DNA of 10,089 bases from Chloroflexota bacterium (GTDB lineage Bacteria > Chloroflexota > Dormibacteria > Dormibacterales > Dormibacteraceae). The position numbers were made by a program, and so were the translations under genes. The notes beneath the pieces are model-generated. The model made no database searches, was not told the DNA's origin, and worked only from the letters and a program-made list of their open reading frames with translations. Position 1 is the stretch's first letter; each line of letters begins with the position of its first letter. Where the stretch lies: the NCBI GenBank assembly GCA_005880525.1, contig VBFW01000109.1, forward strand, positions 1-10,089, given 5' to 3'. Positions 1-5,968 of the stretch are shown here, in pieces.

Positions 1-900
1 GGGCAGCAAGCGGGAGATCTTTCGCCCGAGGCTCTCGCGGTCCGCGGCAACGAACGGGATCGTCTCGACCTGGCCGTGATCGGAAAGCACCACGATCTCG
101 TAGTCGACGCCGGCTTTGTTGGCGCGACGTTTCGCCGACGCGAGCCGGATCGTGCTGTCGATGTGCCGCAGGACCCGCAGCGTGTTCGGATCGGTCGGCC
201 CAAACGCGTGTGACGCCTCGTCGTACGTGTAGAAGCACGCGTAGATCGTCGGCAGGCCCTCGTCCATCGCCTGCAGGAGCGCGAATCGCGTGAGGTGATG
301 CACGACCACCTCGTGATAGATGTCGGCGATCACGAACACGTCAGCGGTGCGCCGCCGCGAGAACCGCGCGCGCAGATACTCGGACGCGATCCGGAACAGC
401 GCGAGCCCGCCGTGGCGGATCCAGAAGTAAAGAGTCACCGGGTTGAGCAGGAACGCCGCGATCACCCGCCCGCCTTCATCGGGCTGGTCCGGCCGGTGCC
501 TCTCCTCGTATGGCGGACCGAACCTGTCGGTCGCGCCGGCGCGGTACAGGGCCGCGATGCACGCGCCACCCGCGGTCAGCGGCTGGCGTCCCGCGAAGTA
601 GCGATCAGCGACGCGGTTGAACGTCGAGCCTGAGCCGAACACGACGAGCAGCCCCGCCTCCTTGTCCCACCAGCGGTATGAGGGGATCTCGGAGTTGTCG
701 CCGTACAGGATTCCGGCCTGCGCGAAAGGGGTGGTCGAGGGGACGCCGCAGCGATACGGCTGCGCCTCATAGCCTTCTTTCTCGATCAGCGTCTTCACGA
801 ACGGCATGTGGCCGCCCTCTAACGCGGCGCCCAGGCGGCCGTGGCTGAGGCCGTCGAGATGGATCACCACCAGTCCTTTGCGGGGCGCCCTGTCGCTCAC
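1..900 (-). CDS. Alkaline-phosphatase-superfamily phosphodiesterase / nucleotide pyrophosphatase (partial, N-terminal 300 aa)
   Basis: The reverse strand reads open from a GTG at 900-898 to the window edge, so the C-terminus is missing. The visible 300 residues carry the metal-site signature of the type I phosphodiesterase / nucleotide pyrophosphatase branch: Asp16 in IHLDGLS, a Ser-Thr-Thr at 55-57 that would supply the nucleophile, Asp227 and His231 in YDEASHAFGP, and Asp274-His275 in SDHGQ. Enzymes of this superfamily use two metal ions, usually zinc, to hydrolyse phosphate mono- or diesters; the substrate cannot be read here. A hydrophobic stretch near 147-162 lies in the insert between the nucleophile and the second metal motif and may touch the membrane. 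There is no N-terminal signal peptide. Only 23 bp separate this start from the divergent gene at 924, and no clear Shine-Dalgarno is visible, so leaderless translation is possible. Family certain, substrate unknown. Confidence 0.88.
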   Translation of the reverse strand, partial: MSDRAPRKGLVVIHLDGLSHGRLGAALEGGHMPFVKTLIEKEGYEAQPYRCGVPSTTPFAQAGILYGDNSEIPSYRWWDKEAGLLVVFGSGSTFNRVADRYFAGRQPLTAGGACIAALYRAGATDRFGPPYEERHRPDQPDEGGRVIAAFLLNPVTLYFWIRHGGLALFRIASEYLRARFSRRRTADVFVIADIYHEVVVHHLTRFALLQAMDEGLPTIYACFYTYDEASHAFGPTDPNTLRVLRHIDSTIRLASAKRRANKAGVDYEIVVLSDHGQVETIPFVAADRESLGRKISRLLP

Positions 901-923
901 GGCCGTCAGGTTAGGCTTGATCT

Positions 924-1298
924 ATGCCCACCGCTGAGCAGCTCAAGAGGGTGCCGCCCGCGGTGCGCCCGATCGTGGAAGCCGCGATCCATATCGTGAA
1001 GGCCACGGCTCCGGGTGCCGAAGAGATCCCGTACCGCATGGCGCAGCCGCGCTCGAAGTCGATGATGTGGAAGCTCGTCCGCTACGCGGTCGACGGAGAG
1101 CCTGTCGTGGGCGTAGGGACCTTCACTGGCCACTCGGCGATGTTCTTCTACCGCGGCCGCGAGCTCGACGACAGCAGCGGGCTGCTACAGGGCAGCGGCA
1201 AGGACACCAGGTTCGTCACCCTTCGCTCGCCCGCCGATGCGGAGAAGCCGGCGGTGAAGCGGCTGGTGCGCGCCGCCTTCAAGCTGGCCGCCAGCTAG
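924..1298 (+). CDS. DUF1801 domain-containing protein (YdhG-like fold)
   Basis: This 124-residue protein from ATG 924 matches the DUF1801 family along almost its whole length. Recognisable parts are the N-terminal helix with EEIPYRMAQ, the central HSAMFFYRGREL strand-turn, and the C-terminal GLLQGSGKDTRFVTLRSP segment followed by a basic helix ending in LVRAAFKLAAS. DUF1801 proteins are small cytosolic alpha/beta proteins with a frataxin-like fold; some relatives are annotated as iron chaperones, but no biochemical function is established for this branch and I assign none. It has no signal peptide or membrane segment. The start is the first ATG and agrees with the usual family length. It is divergent from the phosphodiesterase gene with a 23 bp spacer and is 50 bp upstream of the propeller gene, so it may be its own unit. 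Confidence 0.85.
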   Translation: MPTAEQLKRVPPAVRPIVEAAIHIVKATAPGAEEIPYRMAQPRSKSMMWKLVRYAVDGEPVVGVGTFTGHSAMFFYRGRELDDSSGLLQGSGKDTRFVTLRSPADAEKPAVKRLVRAAFKLAAS

Positions 1299-1348
1299 CC
1301 AAGCCCGCCGACAAGCGACGTCCGGGTTAGCCGTATCCTTGTGCGCCT

Positions 1349-2431
1349 GTGTCCCGCGGCCGGCCCGTAACTTCCATCCATGGAGCCTCGTTCACGGGCT
1401 CGCACGTCCCGACCTGGGCGAACATGTCCGCAACCTGCACCCGTGAGCCGACCGCGCACGAAGCCCTGCTGGTCATGAAGGGATCGCCTGCTTATGTGCT
1501 CGCCGACGTCACCAACGCCGCCCACCCGCAGGTCATCTGCACCATCACGGGCAGCTCCGTGCCCCAGCTGGTGACCCAGCGGATGATCTCGTGGAGCGCC
1601 ACCCAGACCCCCGGCCAGCCCGGCCCGAGCATGCTGCTGACCCTGGACCTGTTCGCCGGCACCACGCCGACGACCATCGCCAGCTGGCAGGGCGGCCTTT
1701 TCATCGACGGCCTTCACGCGTGGAGCCCCGACGAGAGCTCGATGGCCTACGTCAGCTCGGACGCAAGCGCGGTGAAGCTGCACCTGCTCAGCGGAGGCGG
1801 CGACCGCGTGATCGCGACCCTCGGCGCGGTGCCCGGTCGCGGCGTGAGCCTCACCGAGGACGACGCGTTCCTAGGTTTCTCGGCCGACGGCCAGTACTTT
1901 GCGCTCGTCCAGACCTTCAGCGGAAGCGGAGCGCAGCTGCAGGTTAGAAAGACGAAGGACGGAACGCTCGCCTACTCCCAGGCCAACGGAACTATGGCCT
2001 CGTGGTCGACCACCGGCAGCGACCTCTACTTCCGCGAGCCGAACAAGACCGAGGTCAAGGTCTGGGACCCGAAGAACGGCGTGAGTCAGCTTTTCGCCTT
2101 GGCGCAGGCCTGGATCAGGCCAAGCACCGACGCCGGCGACGACAACGTGGCGTACACCGTGCGCGACGCCTCGAGCGGTCTGCCGCACGTCTGGCTGTAC
2201 GGCCATGGCGGCCGCGCCGGTGGGCAGCTGGGCAACGTGCGCTCGACTCCGGTTTTTCTCAACGCGACGACGCTCTTCATGATCGAGGAGACCGCCTGCT
2301 CCAACTGCGGCCCGGGCCTGGCGACCCAGCCCGACGGCAAGACGTTCACCTATGACCTCGGCACCCAGACCGAGACCGCCTCGACGATCGCGTCCGCGAT
2401 CGGCGCCTGGCCGCGCATCGGGCAGACTTAG
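1349..2431 (+). CDS. WD40/TolB-like beta-propeller protein
   Basis: The frame opens with GTG at 1349, 21 bases after an in-frame TAG, and encodes 360 residues; an ATG at 1424 (residue 26) is an alternative start. The sequence is built of short beta-strand repeats of the PD40/WD40-like type: HAWSPDESSMAYVSS at 123-137, GFSADGQYFALVQ at 176-188, SWSTTGSDLYF near 219-228 and a VKVWDPKNG turn near 237-244. These resemble TolB-type propeller blades, in which a strand follows a SPDG-like turn. There are Cys30 and Cys64 near the N-terminus and a Cys317-Cys320 pair (CSNC). No signal peptide or lipobox is visible from either start, which is odd for a fold usually exported. Its TAG stop is immediately followed by the TTG of the next gene, so the two are probably co-translated. 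The role is unknown; a binding or scaffold function with its membrane-anchored neighbour is an inference. Confidence 0.8.
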   Translation: MSRGRPVTSIHGASFTGSHVPTWANMSATCTREPTAHEALLVMKGSPAYVLADVTNAAHPQVICTITGSSVPQLVTQRMISWSATQTPGQPGPSMLLTLDLFAGTTPTTIASWQGGLFIDGLHAWSPDESSMAYVSSDASAVKLHLLSGGGDRVIATLGAVPGRGVSLTEDDAFLGFSADGQYFALVQTFSGSGAQLQVRKTKDGTLAYSQANGTMASWSTTGSDLYFREPNKTEVKVWDPKNGVSQLFALAQAWIRPSTDAGDDNVAYTVRDASSGLPHVWLYGHGGRAGGQLGNVRSTPVFLNATTLFMIEETACSNCGPGLATQPDGKTFTYDLGTQTETASTIASAIGAWPRIGQT

Positions 2432-3145
2432 TTGGCCGTGGAGACTCCGGAGGCAGCCGGCGAACCGGCCGAGCAGCCATCGCTGGTGCCGTACTCGCCA
2501 CCGGCTGAGTCGCCTCCGCCGTCGCCAACCTGGCAGCCGGCGCCGCCAAGGCGCAACCGGCTCTGGTACGCGGCGCTGCTGCTCGCGGTGATCGTCACGC
2601 TGGGCGGGCTTGGGCTGCTCTACCAGGACGACGTCAGCTGGCAGCGGCAGACCGCGGACCTTACCCGCCAGAACGCCAGCCTGCGCGACCAGCTGAGCAT
2701 CACGCAGTCGGACTACAGAACGGCGCAGCAGACGATCCAGGACCTGAAGACGGAGGCGAAGCATCCGAACGTAGGCATCTGGAACGTGCAGCAGCACATC
2801 GACGGTCCCGACTTCTACCTCGCCGGCGGCGTGCCCGACACGTTCACCTATCACCTCCACGCGACCTCGAGCGGTCCGATGTCAGTGAGCATCCTGACGT
2901 TCGAGCAGTTCGCTGCGGCCGTGGACTGTGTGCATCAGGGCACGGGCAACACGAACTACTGCATGCATCACCAGCCCAAGATCGCGAACACCTGGCTCAA
3001 CGTGAAGACGGTCGACTACGACTTCCACCTGGCCGAGGGCTGCGCGAACTACATGGTGGTATTCACCGCGGGCGGCCCCGTGACCGTGTCGCCGAACGTG
3101 AGCGTGACTTACAACCCAGCCCCAACCTTCACAGGCGACTGCTAG
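2432..3145 (+). CDS. Single-pass membrane protein with Pro-rich head, coiled coil and Cys-containing outer domain (unknown function)
   Basis: I do not recognise a named family. The 237-residue frame starts at TTG 2432, directly abutting the previous stop; a GTG two codons later (2438) is an equally possible start. Residues 1-40 are rich in Pro, Ala and Glu and ought to lie in the cytoplasm. Basic residues 40-43 precede a single hydrophobic segment at about 44-64. Residues 68-110 are polar with heptad-like Leu/Ile spacing (ADLTRQNASLRDQL), consistent with a short coiled coil. Residues 114-237 look like a compact beta-rich extracellular domain with Cys166, Cys177, Cys204 and a C-terminal Cys237, enough for two disulphides. 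The architecture suggests a surface or periplasm-facing anchor protein. Translational coupling to the propeller gene suggests the two act together. The gene converges on the GH5 gene with only 18 bp between stops. Confidence 0.75.
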   Translation: MAVETPEAAGEPAEQPSLVPYSPPAESPPPSPTWQPAPPRRNRLWYAALLLAVIVTLGGLGLLYQDDVSWQRQTADLTRQNASLRDQLSITQSDYRTAQQTIQDLKTEAKHPNVGIWNVQQHIDGPDFYLAGGVPDTFTYHLHATSSGPMSVSILTFEQFAAAVDCVHQGTGNTNYCMHHQPKIANTWLNVKTVDYDFHLAEGCANYMVVFTAGGPVTVSPNVSVTYNPAPTFTGDC

Positions 3146-3147
3146 CG

Positions 3148-3163
3148 GTCAGGGTGAGGGCCG
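3148..3163 (+). repeat. Partial copy of the intergenic G-rich repeat
   Basis: The 18 bp gap between the two convergent stops holds a GTCAGGGTGAGGGCCG string. It matches the 3' half of the element at 5178-5215 (GGCAGGGTGAGGCCG) apart from one substitution and one inserted G, and resembles the tail of the copy at 7162-7193. Only the G-rich arm is present, so it cannot form the hairpin by itself. The match is short and could be chance in such G-rich DNA. Confidence 0.35.
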
Positions 3164-4933
3164 TCAGCACTTGAACGGCGCGACCGGCGCAGCCGCGATG
3201 TTGAGTGTGAACTCGCCACCGGCCGGAAAAACGGTCACGATCCTGCCGCCGTCGCCGGTCTGGGCAATCGACGGCTCGCCCGCGACTGCGCCGCCCACGG
3301 TGACCGATCCGTTCACGACCGACGGCACGACCACGACCGTGGCCGGATCGCCGAACTTGCCGTTAGCGCGCATCGTGAAGGAGCCGTTCGACGAGTCGTA
3401 CCTGTACATGAGCTTCGGGTCGGACGAGGCTTCCGGGTAGACGCGCGCCAGCATCGTCGCGCGCTGCTGGCGGATGCAGCCGCTCGATGGCTGTGGCTTG
3501 GCGGTGCGGCAGTCGATTCCGTCGAACACCCCGTAGGGAGGGCTGTTTCCGCCGCCGCAGTTCTCCATCCACGTCCAGAACGCGAACCCCGTGAGGTGGA
3601 TCTCCTGCTCGCGCAGTTGGCTAGCGAGCTCGATCGAATCCAGGCGGCCCGGTTCATTGCCGAACTCCGTCACGAAGAGTGCCGCGCCGATCGCGCGCGC
3701 CTCGCGCTCTCCCCAGTAGTAGCTCTGGTCGTAGCCGCCCCACGGATAGCCAGCCTTGTCCGGCGGCGCCTTCTGATCGATCAGGTGATCGATCGTGTAC
3801 ACGTGCGTGTAGGCGTGGATGCCGAGCACGAGGTTGGGATAGGAGCTGACCGGCAGGCCGAGGTGGGTGGGGAGGTCGGTCACCTCTCGCAGCAGGCCGG
3901 TGTCCAGGAACACGAGGTGGCGCACGTCGTGCACGCCGAGGTCGCGGTATCCGCACGGCGCGGGCATGAACACCCCCGTCGGGCACAGCAGGCCGTCGCG
4001 CGCGCCGGTGATGGCGTCGATCACTCGTCGGTAGAAGGGGAATAGGAGCAAGTCCTCGAAGCCGGGTGAGATGTTCCAGCCGGGAAAAGGCTCGTTGTAG
4101 ATGCTGATGCCGGCGACCGTGCTGTCGTCCTTGAAGCGACTCATCACGTGCGCGATGGTGGCGATGTACTCGTCCTGGATGCCGGCGCGGTTGTACCAGA
4201 AGCTTGTCGTGGCCTCGAACACGGCGGGATTCACCTCACGCTGGCCCGCGTAAGACTCGGACGGCAGGCCGTCCGTGAACGTCGCCCAGCGCGGCGCACC
4301 CGTGTAGTAGCGCAGGCTGATCGCCGTCCCGAGCGGCAGCGGCGGTTGGGCGGATCGCCCTACGTACCGCGAGTAGGCGTTCTGGTGCATGTCGAGGATC
4401 ACGTATATGCCGGCGTCGCGGGCCCAGCCCACGACCTGCGCCACGCGATCGAGGTACTGCTGGCTGAACTTTCCGCGCGCGGGCTCCAGCAGGCTCCAGG
4501 ACATGGGCAGGCGCACCGAGTTGAAGCCGAGCGCCGCCATCCTCTTGATGTCGTCCTCGCACAGCGGCGGCGTGGCAATGGCTGACGAGTTAGCCGGGCA
4601 CTTGCCGTTGTACGCCGCCGGATTGATGGGGTAGTAGGGCGGGGTGTCGGTGACCGAGTAGTCGGTGCCCGACCAGAAGTCGATGAGGCCCGCGGGGATC
4701 GCACCGTGCAGCAGCACCCTGCGGCCCTGCTGGTCGGCGATGAACGGTGTCATGTCCGGCGCGTGCTCGACGTGCAGCCACTCGAGGCCGCCCGGCGTGA
4801 CGGGGAAGGCCGAGGGCATGATGGCGGGTGTCCGGTGGACGGAGATCGAAACGAGGATCGCGCCCGGGTACGTGAACGCAGCGATCACGACGACCACAAC
4901 GATTGCTACGGCGCGGGCGATGGTGCGACGCAT
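3164..4933 (-). CDS. Membrane-anchored or secreted GH5 glycoside hydrolase, endoglycoceramidase-like
   Basis: This 589-residue protein has a basic N-terminus (MRRTIAR) and a hydrophobic segment at about 9-30, a signal peptide or uncleaved anchor. A (beta/alpha)8 GH5 domain follows: RLPMSW 141-146, DMHQN 181-185, YNEPFPG 279-285 with acid/base Glu281, HAYTH 373-377, TEFG 422-425 with nucleophile Glu423, and the FWTW substrate wall at 452-455. Residues about 505-589 form a beta-sandwich-like C-terminal domain. NEPFPG, DMHQNAYSR and the extra C-terminal domain resemble endoglycoceramidases and related glycolipid glycosidases more than ordinary cellulases. Those enzymes cut the beta-glycosidic bond between sugar and lipid, but the substrate here is inferred. 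I chose ATG 4933 over an open frame extending to 5224 because it begins at the signal segment and overlaps the upstream gene's TGA (TGATG). Confidence 0.87.
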   Translation of the reverse strand: MRRTIARAVAIVVVVVIAAFTYPGAILVSISVHRTPAIMPSAFPVTPGGLEWLHVEHAPDMTPFIADQQGRRVLLHGAIPAGLIDFWSGTDYSVTDTPPYYPINPAAYNGKCPANSSAIATPPLCEDDIKRMAALGFNSVRLPMSWSLLEPARGKFSQQYLDRVAQVVGWARDAGIYVILDMHQNAYSRYVGRSAQPPLPLGTAISLRYYTGAPRWATFTDGLPSESYAGQREVNPAVFEATTSFWYNRAGIQDEYIATIAHVMSRFKDDSTVAGISIYNEPFPGWNISPGFEDLLLFPFYRRVIDAITGARDGLLCPTGVFMPAPCGYRDLGVHDVRHLVFLDTGLLREVTDLPTHLGLPVSSYPNLVLGIHAYTHVYTIDHLIDQKAPPDKAGYPWGGYDQSYYWGEREARAIGAALFVTEFGNEPGRLDSIELASQLREQEIHLTGFAFWTWMENCGGGNSPPYGVFDGIDCRTAKPQPSSGCIRQQRATMLARVYPEASSDPKLMYRYDSSNGSFTMRANGKFGDPATVVVVPSVVNGSVTVGGAVAGEPSIAQTGDGGRIVTVFPAGGEFTLNIAAAPVAPFKC

Positions 4934-5160
4934 CAGGAGAGGAAGAGCCAGAAGACGACTCCGCCGAGGCCGAATGCACCGCCAACGATTCCAGCCGCGA
5001 CGCCGAGCGCGGCCGACCACGTGCCGGTGACTTGCCCGCCGGACGACCGGATGCGCCGCAGCGAGCGGCTGCCCGACCAGATAGCGAAAGGCGCCAGCAG
5101 GCCAAAGGGCAAGGACAACGACCCGAGGACGAGGGCCAGCGTTGCTCCTCGGTCTCTCAC
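4933..5160 (-). CDS. Small DUF4190-like membrane protein
   Basis: The 75-residue frame begins at GTG 5160-5158 and ends with TGA at 4935-4933, sharing one base with the GH5 start. It has two hydrophobic helices, about 7-29 and 50-73. Between them is a short basic loop (SGSRSLRRIRSSGGQ) typical of the DUF4190 family, in which two helices flank a Gly-Arg-rich hairpin. No enzymatic residues are seen and the family has no firm function. The TGATG overlap means translation of the glycosidase probably depends on ribosomes finishing this gene, so the pair is best read as one operon; whether the small protein helps insert or regulate the glycosidase is speculation. The start lacks its own well-spaced Shine-Dalgarno: the purine tract GGGAGGG lies 17 bases upstream, but it sits correctly for a mini-ORF described separately. 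Confidence 0.75.
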   Translation of the reverse strand: MRDRGATLALVLGSLSLPFGLLAPFAIWSGSRSLRRIRSSGGQVTGTWSAALGVAAGIVGGAFGLGGVVFWLFLS

Positions 5161-5184
5161 ATCCGCAGCATAAAATTCCCTCCC
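5157..5184 (-). promoter_or_regulatory. Candidate leader mini-ORF with strong ribosome binding site
   Basis: Upstream of the DUF4190-like gene the reverse strand has a GGGAGGG tract (5184-5178), a six-base gap, then ATG CTG CGG ATG TGA (5171-5157). The TGA of this four-residue ORF overlaps the GTG start of the downstream gene (GTGA). The sequence is certain; that ribosomes use it to reach the GTG by termination-reinitiation is an inference. The purine tract is also one arm of the repeat at 5178-5215. Confidence 0.4.
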
Positions 5185-5215
5185 CCACTTTCGCGCAGGG
5201 GCAGGGTGAGGCCGT
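5178..5215. repeat. Short G/C-rich palindromic intergenic repeat (copy 1)
   Basis: The arms CCCTCCCC (5178-5185) and GGGG-C-AGGG (5198-5206) can pair with one bulged C around a 12-base loop, followed by a TGAGGCCG tail. The organisation (C-rich arm, loop, G-rich arm, G-rich tail) matches the element at 7162-7193. Short repeats of this look are common between genes in many high-G+C genomes. Here it lies in the divergent gap between the GH5 unit and the mntR promoter. Confidence 0.5.
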
Positions 5216-5226
5216 AAGTACCAACG

Positions 5227-5256
5227 TTAACGATGAAAGTTAGGCTCACCTATACT
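5227..5256 (+). promoter_or_regulatory. Putative sigma70-type promoter of mntR
   Basis: TATACT at 5251-5256 is a good -10 hexamer (5 of 6 to TATAAT). An 18-base spacer upstream lies TTAACG at 5227-5232, 4 of 6 to TTGACA. Transcription would begin near 5262-5264, giving a 5' leader of only about 12 bases before ATG 5276. The first operator covers part of the spacer and the -10 hexamer, as expected for repression. Confidence 0.6.
5235..5253 (+). promoter_or_regulatory. DtxR/MntR-type operator 1
   Basis: The core is TAGG-CTCA-CCTA (5241-5252). Over 19 bases it agrees at 14 positions with the DtxR/IdeR consensus TTAGGTTAGGCTAACCTAA as I recall it. It overlaps the -10 hexamer, so metal-loaded repressor bound here would block RNA polymerase. 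It is 22 bp upstream of operator 2. Confidence 0.65.
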
Positions 5257-5262
5257 TCATAG

Positions 5263-5274
5263 TAGGCATGCCTA
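5263..5274 (+). promoter_or_regulatory. DtxR/MntR-type operator 2 (perfect 12-bp palindrome)
   Basis: TAGGCA-TGCCTA is a perfect palindrome with the same TAGG-N4-CCTA layout as operator 1. It spans the predicted transcription start and ends one base before the mntR ATG. No strong Shine-Dalgarno is seen; AGTAGG at the left of this palindrome is the only weak candidate. Confidence 0.65.
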
Positions 5275-5275
5275 G

Positions 5276-5968
5276 ATGATCGCCCTCGAGCGCCGCAGCG
5301 CATTCACCCGCTCCCAGGAGGACTATCTCAAGGCCCTCTACCTGCTGCGCGGCGACCAGCGGCCGGTGCCGACACGAGAGCTGGCGCAGCGGCTGGGCAT
5401 CTCGTCCCCGTCGGTAAGCGAGATGGTCGCGCGGCTCACCGCACAGGGCCTGGTCGAGCACGACAGGTACCGCGGCCAGCAGCTCACCAAGGAAGGCAGG
5501 AAGGTCGCCCTCGAGCTCGTCCGCCACCACCGCCTGCTCGAGATGTTCCTGGTCGAGGTGCTGGGCTACACCTGGGACGAGGTCCACGACGAGGCCGAGC
5601 GACTCGAGCATGTGATCTCGGAGCGGATGGAGGCTCGAATCTTCGAACTGCTCGGCCGGCCGGAGCTGGACCCGCACGGGCACGCCATCCCGAGCCTCGC
5701 CGGCAAGGTGCGCCCGCTGAGCGACCGCGCGCTCAGCGACTGCAGGGCGGGGGAGAAGGTGCGCGTGCAGCGCGTGTCCGACGAAGACCCCGCACTCCTG
5801 CGCGAGCTCGAGCGCCGCGGCCTCGTGCCCGGCACGCGGATCGAGGTTCTACTCGTCAGCGAGTTCGAGTCGCCGATCGAGTGCCGCATCAAAGGCCGGC
5901 GCGTGAGCATCCCGCTCGGCCTTGCTCGCGGCGTTTACGTAGAGGCAGACATTGAACGTTCGCGCTGA
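5276..5968 (+). CDS. mntR: Mn(II)-dependent transcriptional regulator, DtxR/MntR family, three-domain form
   Basis: This 230-residue cytosolic repressor has an N-terminal winged helix-turn-helix (about 12-72, with the recognition-helix region around SSPSVSEMVARL), a metal-binding dimerisation domain (about 75-140) and a C-terminal SH3/FeoA-like domain (about 155-228). By alignment from memory to DtxR and B. subtilis MntR, the ligands are Asp16 (Met10 in DtxR, Asp8 in MntR), His85, Glu89, His104, Glu108 (Cys102 in DtxR, Glu99 in MntR), Glu111 and His112. Asp and Glu in place of Met and Cys are the MntR pattern, arguing for manganese rather than iron sensing. Long three-domain proteins with this site occur in actinobacteria. 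It should bind the two operators just upstream, so autoregulation is likely, and it overlaps the mntH frame by 17 bases. The ATG at 5276 fits the family's usual N-terminus. Confidence 0.9.
   Translation: MIALERRSAFTRSQEDYLKALYLLRGDQRPVPTRELAQRLGISSPSVSEMVARLTAQGLVEHDRYRGQQLTKEGRKVALELVRHHRLLEMFLVEVLGYTWDEVHDEAERLEHVISERMEARIFELLGRPELDPHGHAIPSLAGKVRPLSDRALSDCRAGEKVRVQRVSDEDPALLRELERRGLVPGTRIEVLLVSEFESPIECRIKGRRVSIPLGLARGVYVEADIERSR

Noticed and set aside
905..923. DtxR-box-like AGGTTAGGCT string between the phosphodiesterase and DUF1801 genes
   Set aside because: Only the left half matches the consensus; the right half has no CCTA arm, so a dimer site is not supported.
1282..1296. AGCTGG-CCG-CCAGCT inverted repeat at the end of the DUF1801 gene as a terminator
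   Set aside because: A six-base stem inside the coding end with no U-tract; expected by chance in this composition.
1871..2860. 329-residue antisense frame across the propeller and membrane-protein genes
   Set aside because: Arg/Val/Leu-rich shadow with no domain; the sense frames have clear fold signatures.
4934..5224. N-terminal extension of the GH5 protein to 686 residues
   Set aside because: The extension precedes a normal signal segment, is Arg/Pro-rich, and is antiparallel to nothing but overlaps the whole DUF4190-like gene in another frame; the TGATG overlap supports ATG 4933.
5225..5232. CGTTAACG palindrome as a third operator
   Set aside because: It is eight bases, lacks the TAGG/CCTA arms and coincides with the -35 hexamer; no evidence that it is bound by a regulator.
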